Shown one piece after another: positions 34,049 through 42,451 of a stretch of 64,000 nucleotides of DNA. The stretch covers positions 1 to 64,000 of the forward strand of contig JBLNCI010000035.1 in the NCBI GenBank assembly GCA_050260515.1, given 5' to 3'. A program made the translations under genes and the position numbers. How positions within the stretch are numbered: the stretch's first letter is position 1; every line of letters starts with the position of its first letter. The notes below the pieces were generated by a model that saw only the letters and a list, made by a program, of their open reading frames with translations, was not told where the DNA came from and did no database searches. Origin of the DNA: DATJIG01 sp050260515 (lineage in GTDB: Bacteria; Pseudomonadota; Alphaproteobacteria; SMXQ01).

Positions 34049-34202
34049 CGTTCCGCCTCCTGGACTCCGGCGACGACCGGAGCGCGAGGCGGATCTCTTG
34101 TGGACCCGCTCCCCGCGTGCCCGCATTGTAGCCGCGGGCCGGCGAGGCTGTTTACGGCTTTTTGCGAAAGACAATCGTGAGCGAACGGCGGGAATCGGCG
34201 CC

Positions 34203-34230
34203 TTGACCCCTTCTTCCGCCCGACTATAAG
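34203..34230 (+). promoter_or_regulatory. Promoter of the 34295 importer operon
   Basis: TTGACC, 16 bp, TATAAG; start point near 34237, leader about 58 nt, Shine-Dalgarno GGGGAGCGG before the ATG. Confidence 0.5.
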
Positions 34231-34294
34231 TTGCGGAAAATGCGGCGGTGCCCGCAGCAAAATTCGAAAATCGGAAAAACCACGGGGAGCGGCG

Positions 34295-35458
34295 ATGCAG
34301 GTTCAACTCCGGCGACGGGCGTGCCCGTCGAGCATCCGCGCGGCGGCGCTCGCCGTTTCCATGTTTGGGGCCTGCGCGCTGGCGTTGGCGACAGGCAGCG
34401 CCGTTGCCGCTCCGGACCGCGCGGCGACGCTGAAGGCGGCGCAGACCGAGGCGGTCGTCGTCGTCCATGGCCCACCGGGACGCGCCTACGAGGCAGCGCT
34501 CACCAAGGGCTTCGAGGAAACGAATCCCGGAATCAAGGTGGAGTACAGCGGCGCGAATAACCGGACCGCGGTGCCAAAACTATTCCGCGAACGCGAGGCG
34601 GGGCTGTTCCTGTGGGACGTGTGGATCAGCGGCCCGGCGACGGCGCTATCGCAACTCATGCCGCGCGGCGTGTTCGCGCCGCTGCCGCCGGTTCTGTATC
34701 CGGAGACCACGGACGACAGCAAATGGGTGCACGGCTTCATCGACGGATGGATGGACCGCGCGCATACCTATGTGTACGCGTTCGACGCGGGGCTTCAAGA
34801 GACCGCGATCATCAACTGGGATTTCGTCAAGCGCGACGACGTCAAATCCGTCAAGGATCTGCTCAAGCCGCAGTACGCCGGCAAGATCCTGTTCGACGAG
34901 CCGCGCCGCGGCGGATCGGGCAACGGCAGCTCGATGGGTATTCTCGTCAACTTCGGCGAGGATTTTCTCCGCAAGCTCTACGCCCAGAAAGTGGCCGTCA
35001 CCGAGAACCGTCGCCAGGCTGCCGAGTGGCTGGTGCGCGGGCGCTACCCCATCGTGTTCGGGACCGGTATGAACGAACTCCAGATCTTCCGCGAGCAGGG
35101 GCTGGCCAAGAACGTCGGCCCGATCCCCCTCACCCCGAACGAGAAGATTCAGATGACTCCGGGCTTCGGGGCCGTGTCCATGGTCGATCGCGCGCCGCAT
35201 CCCAACGCCGCCACCGTCTACATAAACTGGCTCCTCTCGCCGAGCGGTCAGATGAAATGGGTGGAGACGGAGCGCACAAGCCGCCGTCTCGATATTCCCT
35301 GCGACGAGACGTGCCTGGCTGGACGCGACACCCTCGAAAAGGCCGGAGACAACTACTTCAAGGGCCAGGACGAGGACGCCGTCCCGAAGCGCGAGCGCGC
35401 CATAGCCATCGCCAAGGACGTCATCAAGAGCAAGATGTCCGGCGGCGACGCGGAGTGA
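34295..35458 (+). CDS. ABC transporter substrate-binding protein, iron(III)-type family 1 (387 aa)
   Basis: Signal peptide IRAAALAVSMFGACALALATGSAVAA. The mature protein shares EAVVVVHGPPGRAYE, REREAGLFLWDVWISGP and ATVYINWLLSPSGQ with the protein at 29263. Two cysteines near the end (IPCDETC) are unusual for this group and could form a disulfide in the periplasm. First gene of the only complete importer in the window: binding protein, ATPase (17 nt later) and permease. Solute unknown. Confidence 0.87.
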   Translation: MQVQLRRRACPSSIRAAALAVSMFGACALALATGSAVAAPDRAATLKAAQTEAVVVVHGPPGRAYEAALTKGFEETNPGIKVEYSGANNRTAVPKLFREREAGLFLWDVWISGPATALSQLMPRGVFAPLPPVLYPETTDDSKWVHGFIDGWMDRAHTYVYAFDAGLQETAIINWDFVKRDDVKSVKDLLKPQYAGKILFDEPRRGGSGNGSSMGILVNFGEDFLRKLYAQKVAVTENRRQAAEWLVRGRYPIVFGTGMNELQIFREQGLAKNVGPIPLTPNEKIQMTPGFGAVSMVDRAPHPNAATVYINWLLSPSGQMKWVETERTSRRLDIPCDETCLAGRDTLEKAGDNYFKGQDEDAVPKRERAIAIAKDVIKSKMSGGDAE

Positions 35459-35475
35459 CCCTGAGGGCCACAGAG

Positions 35476-36561
35476 ATGGATACCGTTCGGCTGTCGCTGC
35501 GCGGCCTCGTGAAGCGCTTCGGCGATGCGCGCGCGGTCGACGGCGTGACGCTCGACATCCGCGCCGGTGAGACCTTCACGTTGCTCGGACCCTCCGGCTG
35601 CGGCAAGACCACCACCCTGCGAATGATCGCCGGCCTCGAGATGCCGGACGAGGGCGACATTGTGCTCGACGGTGAAGCGATCGTCTCCTCCGGCAGAGGC
35701 GTGTTCACGCCCCCCGAGAAGCGGCGCATGGGGATGGTGTTCCAGTCCTATGCCATCTGGCCGCACATGACCGTCGCGGAGAACGTCGCCTTTCCGCTAC
35801 GCGTCCGCGGAGCGGCGCGACACGACATCGGCGCCAGGGTGAAGACCGCGCTTGGTCTGGTCGGACTCGCCGAGTACGCCGACCGGCCGGCGCCGCGGCT
35901 CAGCGGCGGTCAGCAGCAACGTGTGGCGCTGGCCCGCGCGCTGGTCTACGAGCCGGCCGTGCTGCTGCTCGACGAGCCGCTCAGCAACCTCGATGTGAAG
36001 CTGCGCGAGCAGATGCGTCTCGAGCTCAAGCTGCTGCAGCAGAAGCTCGGCCTCACCCTCGTCTACGTCACCCATGATCAGGTCGAGGCATTGAGCCTTT
36101 CCGATACCGTCGCGGTCATGAACAAAGGTCGGGTTGAGCAGCTCGGTGGTCCCCGCACCCTGTACGAGCAACCGGCGACGCCATTCGTTCGCGACTTCCT
36201 CGGCAAATCGGTGACGCTGCGCGGGCGTGTCATGGCGAGCGACGCCACAGCGACCCTCGTCGAGCCGGGACGCATGCACGGATTGCGGCTACGTTGCGCG
36301 CCCAGCGCCATGGCGCCTGGCGACGACGTCATTGTCTCCATTCGACCGGAGGCGATCGCGGTCGGAAATGCGGAGAAATCGCAGAACGTCGTCACTGGAC
36401 AGGTCGCTGCCGTGCTCTACCAGGGCGACCGGTGCGAATGCGAGATCCGCGTCTATGACGAAATGCTCTCGATCTTCGTCCCGCCCGGGTTCGCCCTGGA
36501 GCACGGACAGGAGGTATCCGTGCACCTGCCCGCCGACCGCCTGTCGGTGTGGCCGGCGTGA
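35476..36561 (+). CDS. ABC transporter ATP-binding protein, iron(III)/spermidine type (361 aa)
   Basis: Walker A GPSGCGKTT (38-46), Q-loop Q90, signature LSGGQQQ (142-148), Walker B VLLLDE (162-167), H-loop in VTHDQVEALS, C-terminal TOBE-like domain (SIRPEAIAVG). The region around the Q-loop, MGMVFQSYAIWPH, is identical to that of the 17743 ATPase; it is exactly where the fragment at 1-653 breaks off. The ATG at 35476 is preceded by GAGGG. A GTG at 35455, overlapping the previous stop, would add seven residues. It energises the permease encoded next, with a 4-nt overlap. Confidence 0.92.
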   Translation: MDTVRLSLRGLVKRFGDARAVDGVTLDIRAGETFTLLGPSGCGKTTTLRMIAGLEMPDEGDIVLDGEAIVSSGRGVFTPPEKRRMGMVFQSYAIWPHMTVAENVAFPLRVRGAARHDIGARVKTALGLVGLAEYADRPAPRLSGGQQQRVALARALVYEPAVLLLDEPLSNLDVKLREQMRLELKLLQQKLGLTLVYVTHDQVEALSLSDTVAVMNKGRVEQLGGPRTLYEQPATPFVRDFLGKSVTLRGRVMASDATATLVEPGRMHGLRLRCAPSAMAPGDDVIVSIRPEAIAVGNAEKSQNVVTGQVAAVLYQGDRCECEIRVYDEMLSIFVPPGFALEHGQEVSVHLPADRLSVWPA

Positions 36562-38285
36562 CGGCAGTGACCGCACCGCCGGGCCCGCGCCGCGCCCGCT
36601 GGCGACGCCTCGACGCGCAAGCTGGCGTGTTCGCTGTCGTTTTCGCCTCCGTTGCCTTCTTCGTTCTTTACCCGCTCGTGCTGCTCGTCGGCTTCAGTCT
36701 CCACGGCGGAGCGCCCGGTGACACGTTCCAGTTTTCGCTTGCGGGCTGGCACGCTGCGTTCGCCGAGCCCGACATGCTCGAGTCCGTCTGGAACACGGTG
36801 CGCCTGCTGTTCGCCATCCAGGGCATTGCATTCCCGGTGTCGATCTTCGCCGCGTGGCTGATCGCCCGCACCGATCTTCCGTGGCGCAACGGCTTCGAAT
36901 TCATGTTCTGGATCGCGTTCTTCCTGCCGACCCTGTCCGTGACGCTCGGCTGGATTCTCTGCTTGGACCCGCAATACGGGGTGTTCAACAAGCTGGTGCT
37001 CCACCTGCCGTTCGTCAGCGAGTCTCCCTTCAATATCTATTCGTTCTGGGGCGTGGTGTGGGCGCACCTCGGCACGAACGCGATCGCGGTCAAGGTGATG
37101 CTGCTGACACCGGCGTTCCGGAATATGGACGCGGCGCTCGAGGAGGCGGCGCGGGTGTGCGGCGCGAACCGTCTCAAGACCCTCATCCGCATCGTGGTGC
37201 CCACCATGACGCCGGCGATCCTGACGATCGTGATGATGGTGATGATCCGCTCGATGCAGAGCCTCGAGATCGAGTTGGTGCTGGGGCCGCCGTTCAACTT
37301 CTACGTCTACAGCACCAAGATCTACGGGCTGATCTCGCAGGAGCCGCCGGAGTTCGCGCCGGCCTCGGCGCTCGCCACCATCGGCCTTCTCATCATTCTG
37401 CCGCTCGTGTTACTGCAGCGGGTGCTGATCTCCCGCCGCCAGTACACGACACTCACCGGCAAGGTGCAGGTTCAGCCGGCGCGTCTCGGGCGGATGCGCA
37501 TTCCGGCGTTCGTCTTCGTGTCGCTCGTGGTCGCGCTGCTCACTGTGGTCCCGCTAGCATTCCTCGTCGCGGCCACGCTGATGAAGCTGTTCGGCTTCTT
37601 CGACATCGCAGAGCCCTGGACGCTGGCGAACTGGACGGCCGTGCTTGGCGACGAACTGTTCCTGCGGTCGCTCGGCAATACCCTGCTGCTGTCGATGGGC
37701 TCAGCCGGCCTGGCGGTCGTGCTGTTCCCGCTCATTGCCTACTTCACCGTCCGCAGCGCCTTTCGCGGACGGGCGGTGCTCGATTTCCTGTCATGGATGC
37801 CGTTTGCGATTCCCGGCGTGCTGCTCGGCGTCGGACTCCTTTACGTGTTCCTCGGCAACCCGCTGTTCCGGCCCTTATATGGCACCTTGTGGCTGCTGAT
37901 CATCGCCATCGTCGCGAGCCACATGACACTCGGAACGCAAGTCATCAAGAGCAATATGATTCAGCTCGGCGCCGAGCTCGAGGAGGCCGGGCGGATCGCG
38001 GGTGCGACCTGGTGGGGCACCTACCGCCGCGTGGTCATGCCGATCATGCTTCCGGTGCTGGCGGTCGTCGGCGTCATGATCTTCGTGACCGCTGCCCGCG
38101 ATATCGCCAGCGTCGCCCTGCTTGCGACCAACGAGAGCCGGACGCTCGCTCTCCTGCAGCTCGACTACATGGTGGACGGCCGTTACGAGTACGCGGCGGT
38201 GGTCTCCGTCGTGGTGATCGCACTCAGCACCGGCGTCGCGCTCCTGGTGCGGGCGCTGGGCCTGCGGCTCGGCATTCGCACCTAG
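36558..38285 (+). CDS. ABC transporter permease, fused two-domain iron(III)-type (575 aa)
   Basis: Two permease domains with EAA loops LEEAARVCGANRLKTLIRIVVP and LEEAGRIAGATWWGTYRRVVMP. The first membrane span is FAVVFASVAFFVLYPLVLLVGF. Colinear with the permease at 27518 along its whole length, so the two operons come from one ancestor. The start GTG at 36558 overlaps the ATPase stop (GTGA); GTG at 36549 is an alternative. It converges with the aldolase gene at 38298 with only 12 nt between stops. Confidence 0.9.
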   Translation: MTAVTAPPGPRRARWRRLDAQAGVFAVVFASVAFFVLYPLVLLVGFSLHGGAPGDTFQFSLAGWHAAFAEPDMLESVWNTVRLLFAIQGIAFPVSIFAAWLIARTDLPWRNGFEFMFWIAFFLPTLSVTLGWILCLDPQYGVFNKLVLHLPFVSESPFNIYSFWGVVWAHLGTNAIAVKVMLLTPAFRNMDAALEEAARVCGANRLKTLIRIVVPTMTPAILTIVMMVMIRSMQSLEIELVLGPPFNFYVYSTKIYGLISQEPPEFAPASALATIGLLIILPLVLLQRVLISRRQYTTLTGKVQVQPARLGRMRIPAFVFVSLVVALLTVVPLAFLVAATLMKLFGFFDIAEPWTLANWTAVLGDELFLRSLGNTLLLSMGSAGLAVVLFPLIAYFTVRSAFRGRAVLDFLSWMPFAIPGVLLGVGLLYVFLGNPLFRPLYGTLWLLIIAIVASHMTLGTQVIKSNMIQLGAELEEAGRIAGATWWGTYRRVVMPIMLPVLAVVGVMIFVTAARDIASVALLATNESRTLALLQLDYMVDGRYEYAAVVSVVVIALSTGVALLVRALGLRLGIRT

Positions 38286-38297
38286 GCGCCGCGCCGT

Positions 38298-39128
38298 TCA
38301 GCTCCAGCCGCGATTCCACCACTGCCCCTTTTGGATCTTCTTCTTGTAGTACATCCACTCGTTCGAGTAACCGCCGCGGGCGCCGCGGTTTTCCTTGTTG
38401 TCGTCCATCTTCAGGAGGCGGCGACGGCTCTCCAGGATTTCGTCCTGGAATTCCTTGGTCGGGCCGGTGAAACCGAGCGTCATGGCGAGGCCCTGGATCT
38501 TAGCCGTGCGTTCGAGATAGAGCGCATTCATGCAGGCCTCGTCGATCGAATCGCCGACGGCGACGACGCCGTGGCCCTTGATGATCAACGCGCGGCCATC
38601 GGCGAGGAATTGCGCAAGGTCGTTGCCCTCGTCCATGTCCTTGATGTGGATCGGCCGCGGATAGATCGGCACGCCGTAGCCGAATTTCGCGGACTGCATG
38701 TGGATCGCGCTGATCTCCTTGTCAGCAAGGCTGAGCGCAACGCACGCCGGCGAATGGGTGTGGACGATCGCGCGCACGTCCGGCCGGCGCTTGAGGATCT
38801 CGGTGTAGATGGGCGCTTCCAGCGGCGGCGTGCCGACGCCGCCGATCTTCTTGCCTTTGAAGTCGAAGTGGACCAGCCAGTCGTCCTCGCCGGAGCCCGC
38901 TTCGCGGAACAGCTTGCAGGCGATGCCGTCGCCGCCCGGCAGCCGCACCCCGACGTGCCCGAAGATGTCGCCGGATTCGTATTCGAGGATGGTCGAGGCA
39001 ATCTTCAGGTCGGCCTCGAGCGTCCCGATCGCGAGCCGCGGGTCGTTCTCGGTGTGCGCATGGGCGCCGACGTGGGTGTGGCTGTGGTGGTGATCGCCGT
39101 GCGAATGCAGATCCTTGTCGGCGGACAT
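38298..39128 (-). CDS. Class II aldolase/adducin family protein with His-rich leader (276 aa)
   Basis: The catalytic domain shows the zinc histidines in AIVHTHSPACVAL and IIKGHGVVAVG. The N-terminal 30 residues are unusual: HSHGDHHHSHTHVGAHAHTE holds nine histidines and could bind or store Zn or Ni for the active site. The ATG at 39128 with AGGGGAG upstream is preferred over the longer frame. Family options are aldolase or aromatic-acid decarboxylase (PhtC-like). It is the last gene of a minus-strand group with Rieske oxygenase and Pht5-like decarboxylase genes, 14 nt after the Rieske stop, which favours a catabolic aromatic role. Confidence 0.8.
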   Translation of the reverse strand: MSADKDLHSHGDHHHSHTHVGAHAHTENDPRLAIGTLEADLKIASTILEYESGDIFGHVGVRLPGGDGIACKLFREAGSGEDDWLVHFDFKGKKIGGVGTPPLEAPIYTEILKRRPDVRAIVHTHSPACVALSLADKEISAIHMQSAKFGYGVPIYPRPIHIKDMDEGNDLAQFLADGRALIIKGHGVVAVGDSIDEACMNALYLERTAKIQGLAMTLGFTGPTKEFQDEILESRRRLLKMDDNKENRGARGGYSNEWMYYKKKIQKGQWWNRGWS

Positions 39129-39142
39129 GAAACTCCCCTGTT

Positions 39143-40369
39143 CTATCCGTCGGCGCGGTGCCACGACTGTGAAATCCGGCCGCGCCAGTCCTCGCCCTTT
39201 TTGACGGTGATATCGAAGGTGTCGACGTGCGGGAAGCGGTTCGCCGCGGCGTCACGCACGAGGTGCGGCGGCTCCTGCCCCGCCTGCAGGTCCTTGACCG
39301 CGGTCAGCAGGCGCTTGCGCACCGCCACCACGCCGAGATCGCTGAAGCCGAGGTATTCCTTCGAGCGGTCGAAACGCGGGCCCATGGTCTCCGTCGCGCA
39401 CGAATCATGGGTCAGGAAACCCTTCATGCCGGTGAAACTGTCGAGCTTCTGTGCGGCGCGGTCCTGCAGGTAGTCGTTCGCCAGATTGGCGACCTTGCGG
39501 TAGTCCGGGGTCAGGTATTTGCGGCGATCGTCCCCGAGGTCGGCCTCGGTGACTGGGTGATCGACGAAACCCAGGTCATAGCGCCAACTGTGGGTGTCGT
39601 CGATCGGCACGTAGATGTGCGCTTCCTTGTTGCGCGCCGGCACGCAGCAGGTGATCGGCATGACGAAACTCGAGACGCGCACGTAGTCCTCAGCATCGCC
39701 GAGCGACCGCGTCGCGATCAGCCGAAGACCGAAGTCCGTGGTCTCGACCTCATACGCCGGATTGAGACTGGTGAAGATCGGGCGATTGGTGCCGGGACCG
39801 CGCAGCGGCCGGTGCAGGAACGACAGATGCGAGGAATCGCATTCGCCCTCGAGCCCCTGCAGGTAGTTGCAGTCCTGAAACGACTTCGTCACATAGGTGT
39901 GCGACTGCGGCGCTACCGCCCACGCATAGTTAGGGAACAGCGGCCGCTGTTCGGCGGGACCGAGATAGGCGAAGACGATGCCGGCCTTCTCCACCGTCGG
40001 ATATGCGGTGTGGCGGATGCCCTCGCGGACGATGGCGTCGTTCGGCTCCGCCGGCGTGTCGACGACGAGGCCGTCCACGTCGAACTTCCAGCCGTGGTAG
40101 ATGCACCTGAGGCCGCAGTCCTCGTTTCGACCGTAGAACAGCGACGCCCCGCGATGGCGGCAATGCTCGCCGATAAGGCCGATGCGGCCCTGGCTGTCGC
40201 GGAACGCCACGAGTTCCTCGCCGAGGAGACGGACGCGGACCGGGGGGCAATCGGGCTCGGGGATCTCCTCCGACAGCAGCGCGGGAATCCAGTAGCGGCG
40301 GATCAGCTCGCCCATGGGCGTGCCGGGGCCGGTCAAGGTCAGGAGGTCGTTGTCCTTCTGCGACAGCAT
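39143..40369 (-). CDS. Rieske aromatic ring-hydroxylating oxygenase, alpha subunit (408 aa)
   Basis: Rieske ligands are C70, H72, C89 and H92 (CRHR ... CIYHGW); the iron site is D178, H181 and H186 (ECDSSHLSFLHR). It groups with the 21927 protein on the LSxLHRPL/V motif. The ATG at 40369 starts the MLSQKDNDLLTLTGPGTP family block, whereas the longer frame adds unrelated residues. It lies 5 nt after the stop of the Pht5-like decarboxylase gene. Oxygenase and dihydroxyphthalate decarboxylase are successive families in phthalate 4,5-degradation, so this pair may act on phthalate or an isomer. Confidence 0.9.
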   Translation of the reverse strand: MLSQKDNDLLTLTGPGTPMGELIRRYWIPALLSEEIPEPDCPPVRVRLLGEELVAFRDSQGRIGLIGEHCRHRGASLFYGRNEDCGLRCIYHGWKFDVDGLVVDTPAEPNDAIVREGIRHTAYPTVEKAGIVFAYLGPAEQRPLFPNYAWAVAPQSHTYVTKSFQDCNYLQGLEGECDSSHLSFLHRPLRGPGTNRPIFTSLNPAYEVETTDFGLRLIATRSLGDAEDYVRVSSFVMPITCCVPARNKEAHIYVPIDDTHSWRYDLGFVDHPVTEADLGDDRRKYLTPDYRKVANLANDYLQDRAAQKLDSFTGMKGFLTHDSCATETMGPRFDRSKEYLGFSDLGVVAVRKRLLTAVKDLQAGQEPPHLVRDAAANRFPHVDTFDITVKKGEDWRGRISQSWHRADG

Positions 40370-40374
40370 GTCGG

Positions 40375-41346
40375 CTACGTGTCCAGGGTTCCGGCGGCGA
40401 AGATCGACTCGACGGGCATCCGCGCCCGCGTTGCCCCTTCGCGCACATTGTAATCGATCAGGGCATCCAGCATCCGCCGGTTCGCCGAAACGCCGTACTG
40501 CATCGGATCGCCCCAATCCGCACGCTGACGCTCGAAGGTCTCGCGCAGGTACAGCACGGAAAAACCGGCGCGGTCGTTAGCGATGTCGTCGTCGGCAACC
40601 GTCTTGGCCTGCACCAGCGCGTGATAGAGCTTGCCGGCGAGATCGGGGTTCTCCCGATTGAGCCGTCCACTCAGGACCAGCACGTGCATCGGCGGGTACA
40701 TGCCGGACTCGAGCCAGATCGCATGGTCGGCCGCCGCATAGTCCGGGAACAACCGCTCGATGTCGGGATGGCTCTCCAGCTGGCGCAGGAGCTTGGCGTC
40801 GGACACGTCCGTGATCATGACGTCGATCTCACCGGCCATCAGCCGCTCGGCAATGGAGGGCGTCTCCGGCACCATCTCGGGCGCGGGTTTGCCATGGGTC
40901 GGGAACACGTCGGCGACCTGCGTCACCCAGCGGAGCGCGTCGACGTCGACGCCGTAGTGCTCGCGCAGCAGCCCCCGCGCGAGGAGCGTCACCGCGGTCC
41001 GGTACTGGCGGGAGCCGACGCGCTTGCCGGCGAGGTCCTTGGGCGAACGGATCCCCGCCTTGCGGTTGCAGAAGATGAACTGCAGCACCGACTTGCGTTT
41101 CGGGAATACCGGCAGCGCAACCAGATCCCAGCCCGCCTCGATCGCCGGCAGCAGGTAACCGACATTGAGGTCCCACACCCCGAAGTTCCCGGTGCGGAGA
41201 TCGGGAACGTCCCTGGTGATCATAGACGTGGTCTTCGCCGGCTGGAGACGTACGCCCTCGACGGCGACGCGGCCGTCGAGGAGCGGCAGCACGACGTCGT
41301 AACGCATCGCCGAGAGCGGCACAGTGAGAACGGTGTCCGTAGTCAT
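40375..41346 (-). CDS. 4,5-dihydroxyphthalate decarboxylase (Pht5) family protein (323 aa)
   Basis: Recognised from DGRVAVEGVRL near the start, GNFGVWDLNVG, ALPVFPKRKSVLQF, the AGIRSPKDLAGKRVG block and the later RETFERQRADWGDPMQYGVSANR-like tail found in this family. Pht5 decarboxylates 4,5-dihydroxyphthalate to protocatechuate. The protein has the periplasmic-binding-protein fold but no signal peptide, so it should be cytoplasmic. Start at ATG 41346; the longer frame has a non-family leader. The Shine-Dalgarno is weak. A catalytically distinct binding protein of the same superfamily is possible, but the adjacent Rieske gene supports decarboxylation. Confidence 0.8.
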   Translation of the reverse strand: MTTDTVLTVPLSAMRYDVVLPLLDGRVAVEGVRLQPAKTTSMITRDVPDLRTGNFGVWDLNVGYLLPAIEAGWDLVALPVFPKRKSVLQFIFCNRKAGIRSPKDLAGKRVGSRQYRTAVTLLARGLLREHYGVDVDALRWVTQVADVFPTHGKPAPEMVPETPSIAERLMAGEIDVMITDVSDAKLLRQLESHPDIERLFPDYAAADHAIWLESGMYPPMHVLVLSGRLNRENPDLAGKLYHALVQAKTVADDDIANDRAGFSVLYLRETFERQRADWGDPMQYGVSANRRMLDALIDYNVREGATRARMPVESIFAAGTLDT

Positions 41347-41418
41347 CGTCAGCACTGTAGCGCAATCGGTGGTCGTCCGCCCCAGCAACGACGCCGGGGC
41401 GGACACCGTATTACTTCC

Positions 41419-42399
41419 TTATTTCGGCAGGGGCTTGCCGTCGCGGGTCTTCCCGTAAAGCGCGTCCGCGAACCCGGAATCATCGATGCGGCGGAGGAAG
41501 TGGAGGTCCCACAGCGCCAGCGGATCGATCTTGGCCGAGTCCTTATCCTGTCGCAACGCCTCCTGGTAGACGTTGCTGATGGCCGCCATCGACGGATAAA
41601 GCTTCGGATCGAGCACCGCGGCGAGGTCGTTGTAGAGCTTCTCGGCGGTCGGGCGATCGAGCTTGCCCTCCTTCGTGTGCTTGTCCATCAGGATCTGGAT
41701 CGTCTTCTCCTTCTCGGTCTTGAAGAAGGCGATGCCCTGCATGATGCCCTTCAGCATCTTCTCGATGATGTCCGGGCGCTTCTCGACCAGCTTCATGCCG
41801 CACGACACGGTCATGAAGAAGATCATGTCCTGCGGCTCGAGCGGGATCACCTTGAGCCCCTCGCGCTTGGCGAACTCGATCTTCGGCTGGCTGAAGAAGG
41901 CGGCGTCGCAGTCGCCCTCCTTCACCATCCGCAGCAGGCTCTTCTTGGCCCGGTTCGTCGACGGGTCGCCATCGCCCTCCCTGACCTCACGCACGATCTC
42001 GACGTCGTCGCGATCGATGTCGAGCCCGTGCTGCTTCAGGTACAGCCAGGTGTTGAGGCCCGGGTGACGACCGCGCGACCCGAACTTGCGCTTGCGGACA
42101 TCCTCGAGCTTGTTGATGCCGGCATCCTCGCGCGTGACCAGGGCGATGTTGTTCCGGCTGATGGTTTGGCCGAGGTACACCCACGTGTCGCCGCGGGCGC
42201 GGGCAGCGTAGGTCGACACGTGATTGCCGCTGACGAATTCGACCTCTCCGCTCGGGACCAGCTTGTGCGCCGATTCGCGGTCGATCGGCTTGTCGTAGTC
42301 GACCTCGAGGCCCTGGCGCTCCCAGGCGCCGCTCTCGGCGATGACGTGCATCAGCGCGAGGTGGCTCGACGAGCGATACGGAAAACTGACGCGATCCAT
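41419..42399 (-). CDS. SsuA/NMT1-like periplasmic-binding-fold protein without signal peptide (326 aa)
   Basis: Type II binding-protein fold of the SsuA/THI5 group: RSSSHLALMHVIAESGAWERQGL opening, LEDVRKRKFGSRGRHPGLNTWLYL, and GDCDAAFFSQPKIEFA. The N-terminus MDRVSFPYRSSSH goes straight into the first strand, with no signal sequence and no upstream alternative that adds one. It is therefore either a cytoplasmic enzyme, as with Pht5 and THI5, or misannotated at its start. It is 72 bp upstream of the Pht5-like gene and probably cotranscribed. Function open: a second decarboxylase-like enzyme or a sensor. Confidence 0.75.
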   Translation of the reverse strand: MDRVSFPYRSSSHLALMHVIAESGAWERQGLEVDYDKPIDRESAHKLVPSGEVEFVSGNHVSTYAARARGDTWVYLGQTISRNNIALVTREDAGINKLEDVRKRKFGSRGRHPGLNTWLYLKQHGLDIDRDDVEIVREVREGDGDPSTNRAKKSLLRMVKEGDCDAAFFSQPKIEFAKREGLKVIPLEPQDMIFFMTVSCGMKLVEKRPDIIEKMLKGIMQGIAFFKTEKEKTIQILMDKHTKEGKLDRPTAEKLYNDLAAVLDPKLYPSMAAISNVYQEALRQDKDSAKIDPLALWDLHFLRRIDDSGFADALYGKTRDGKPLPK

Positions 42400-42451
42400 T
42401 CCTATTCTCCTGTCCTTTTGAACGACTAGGGCCGCTCGCCGCGCGAGACGC

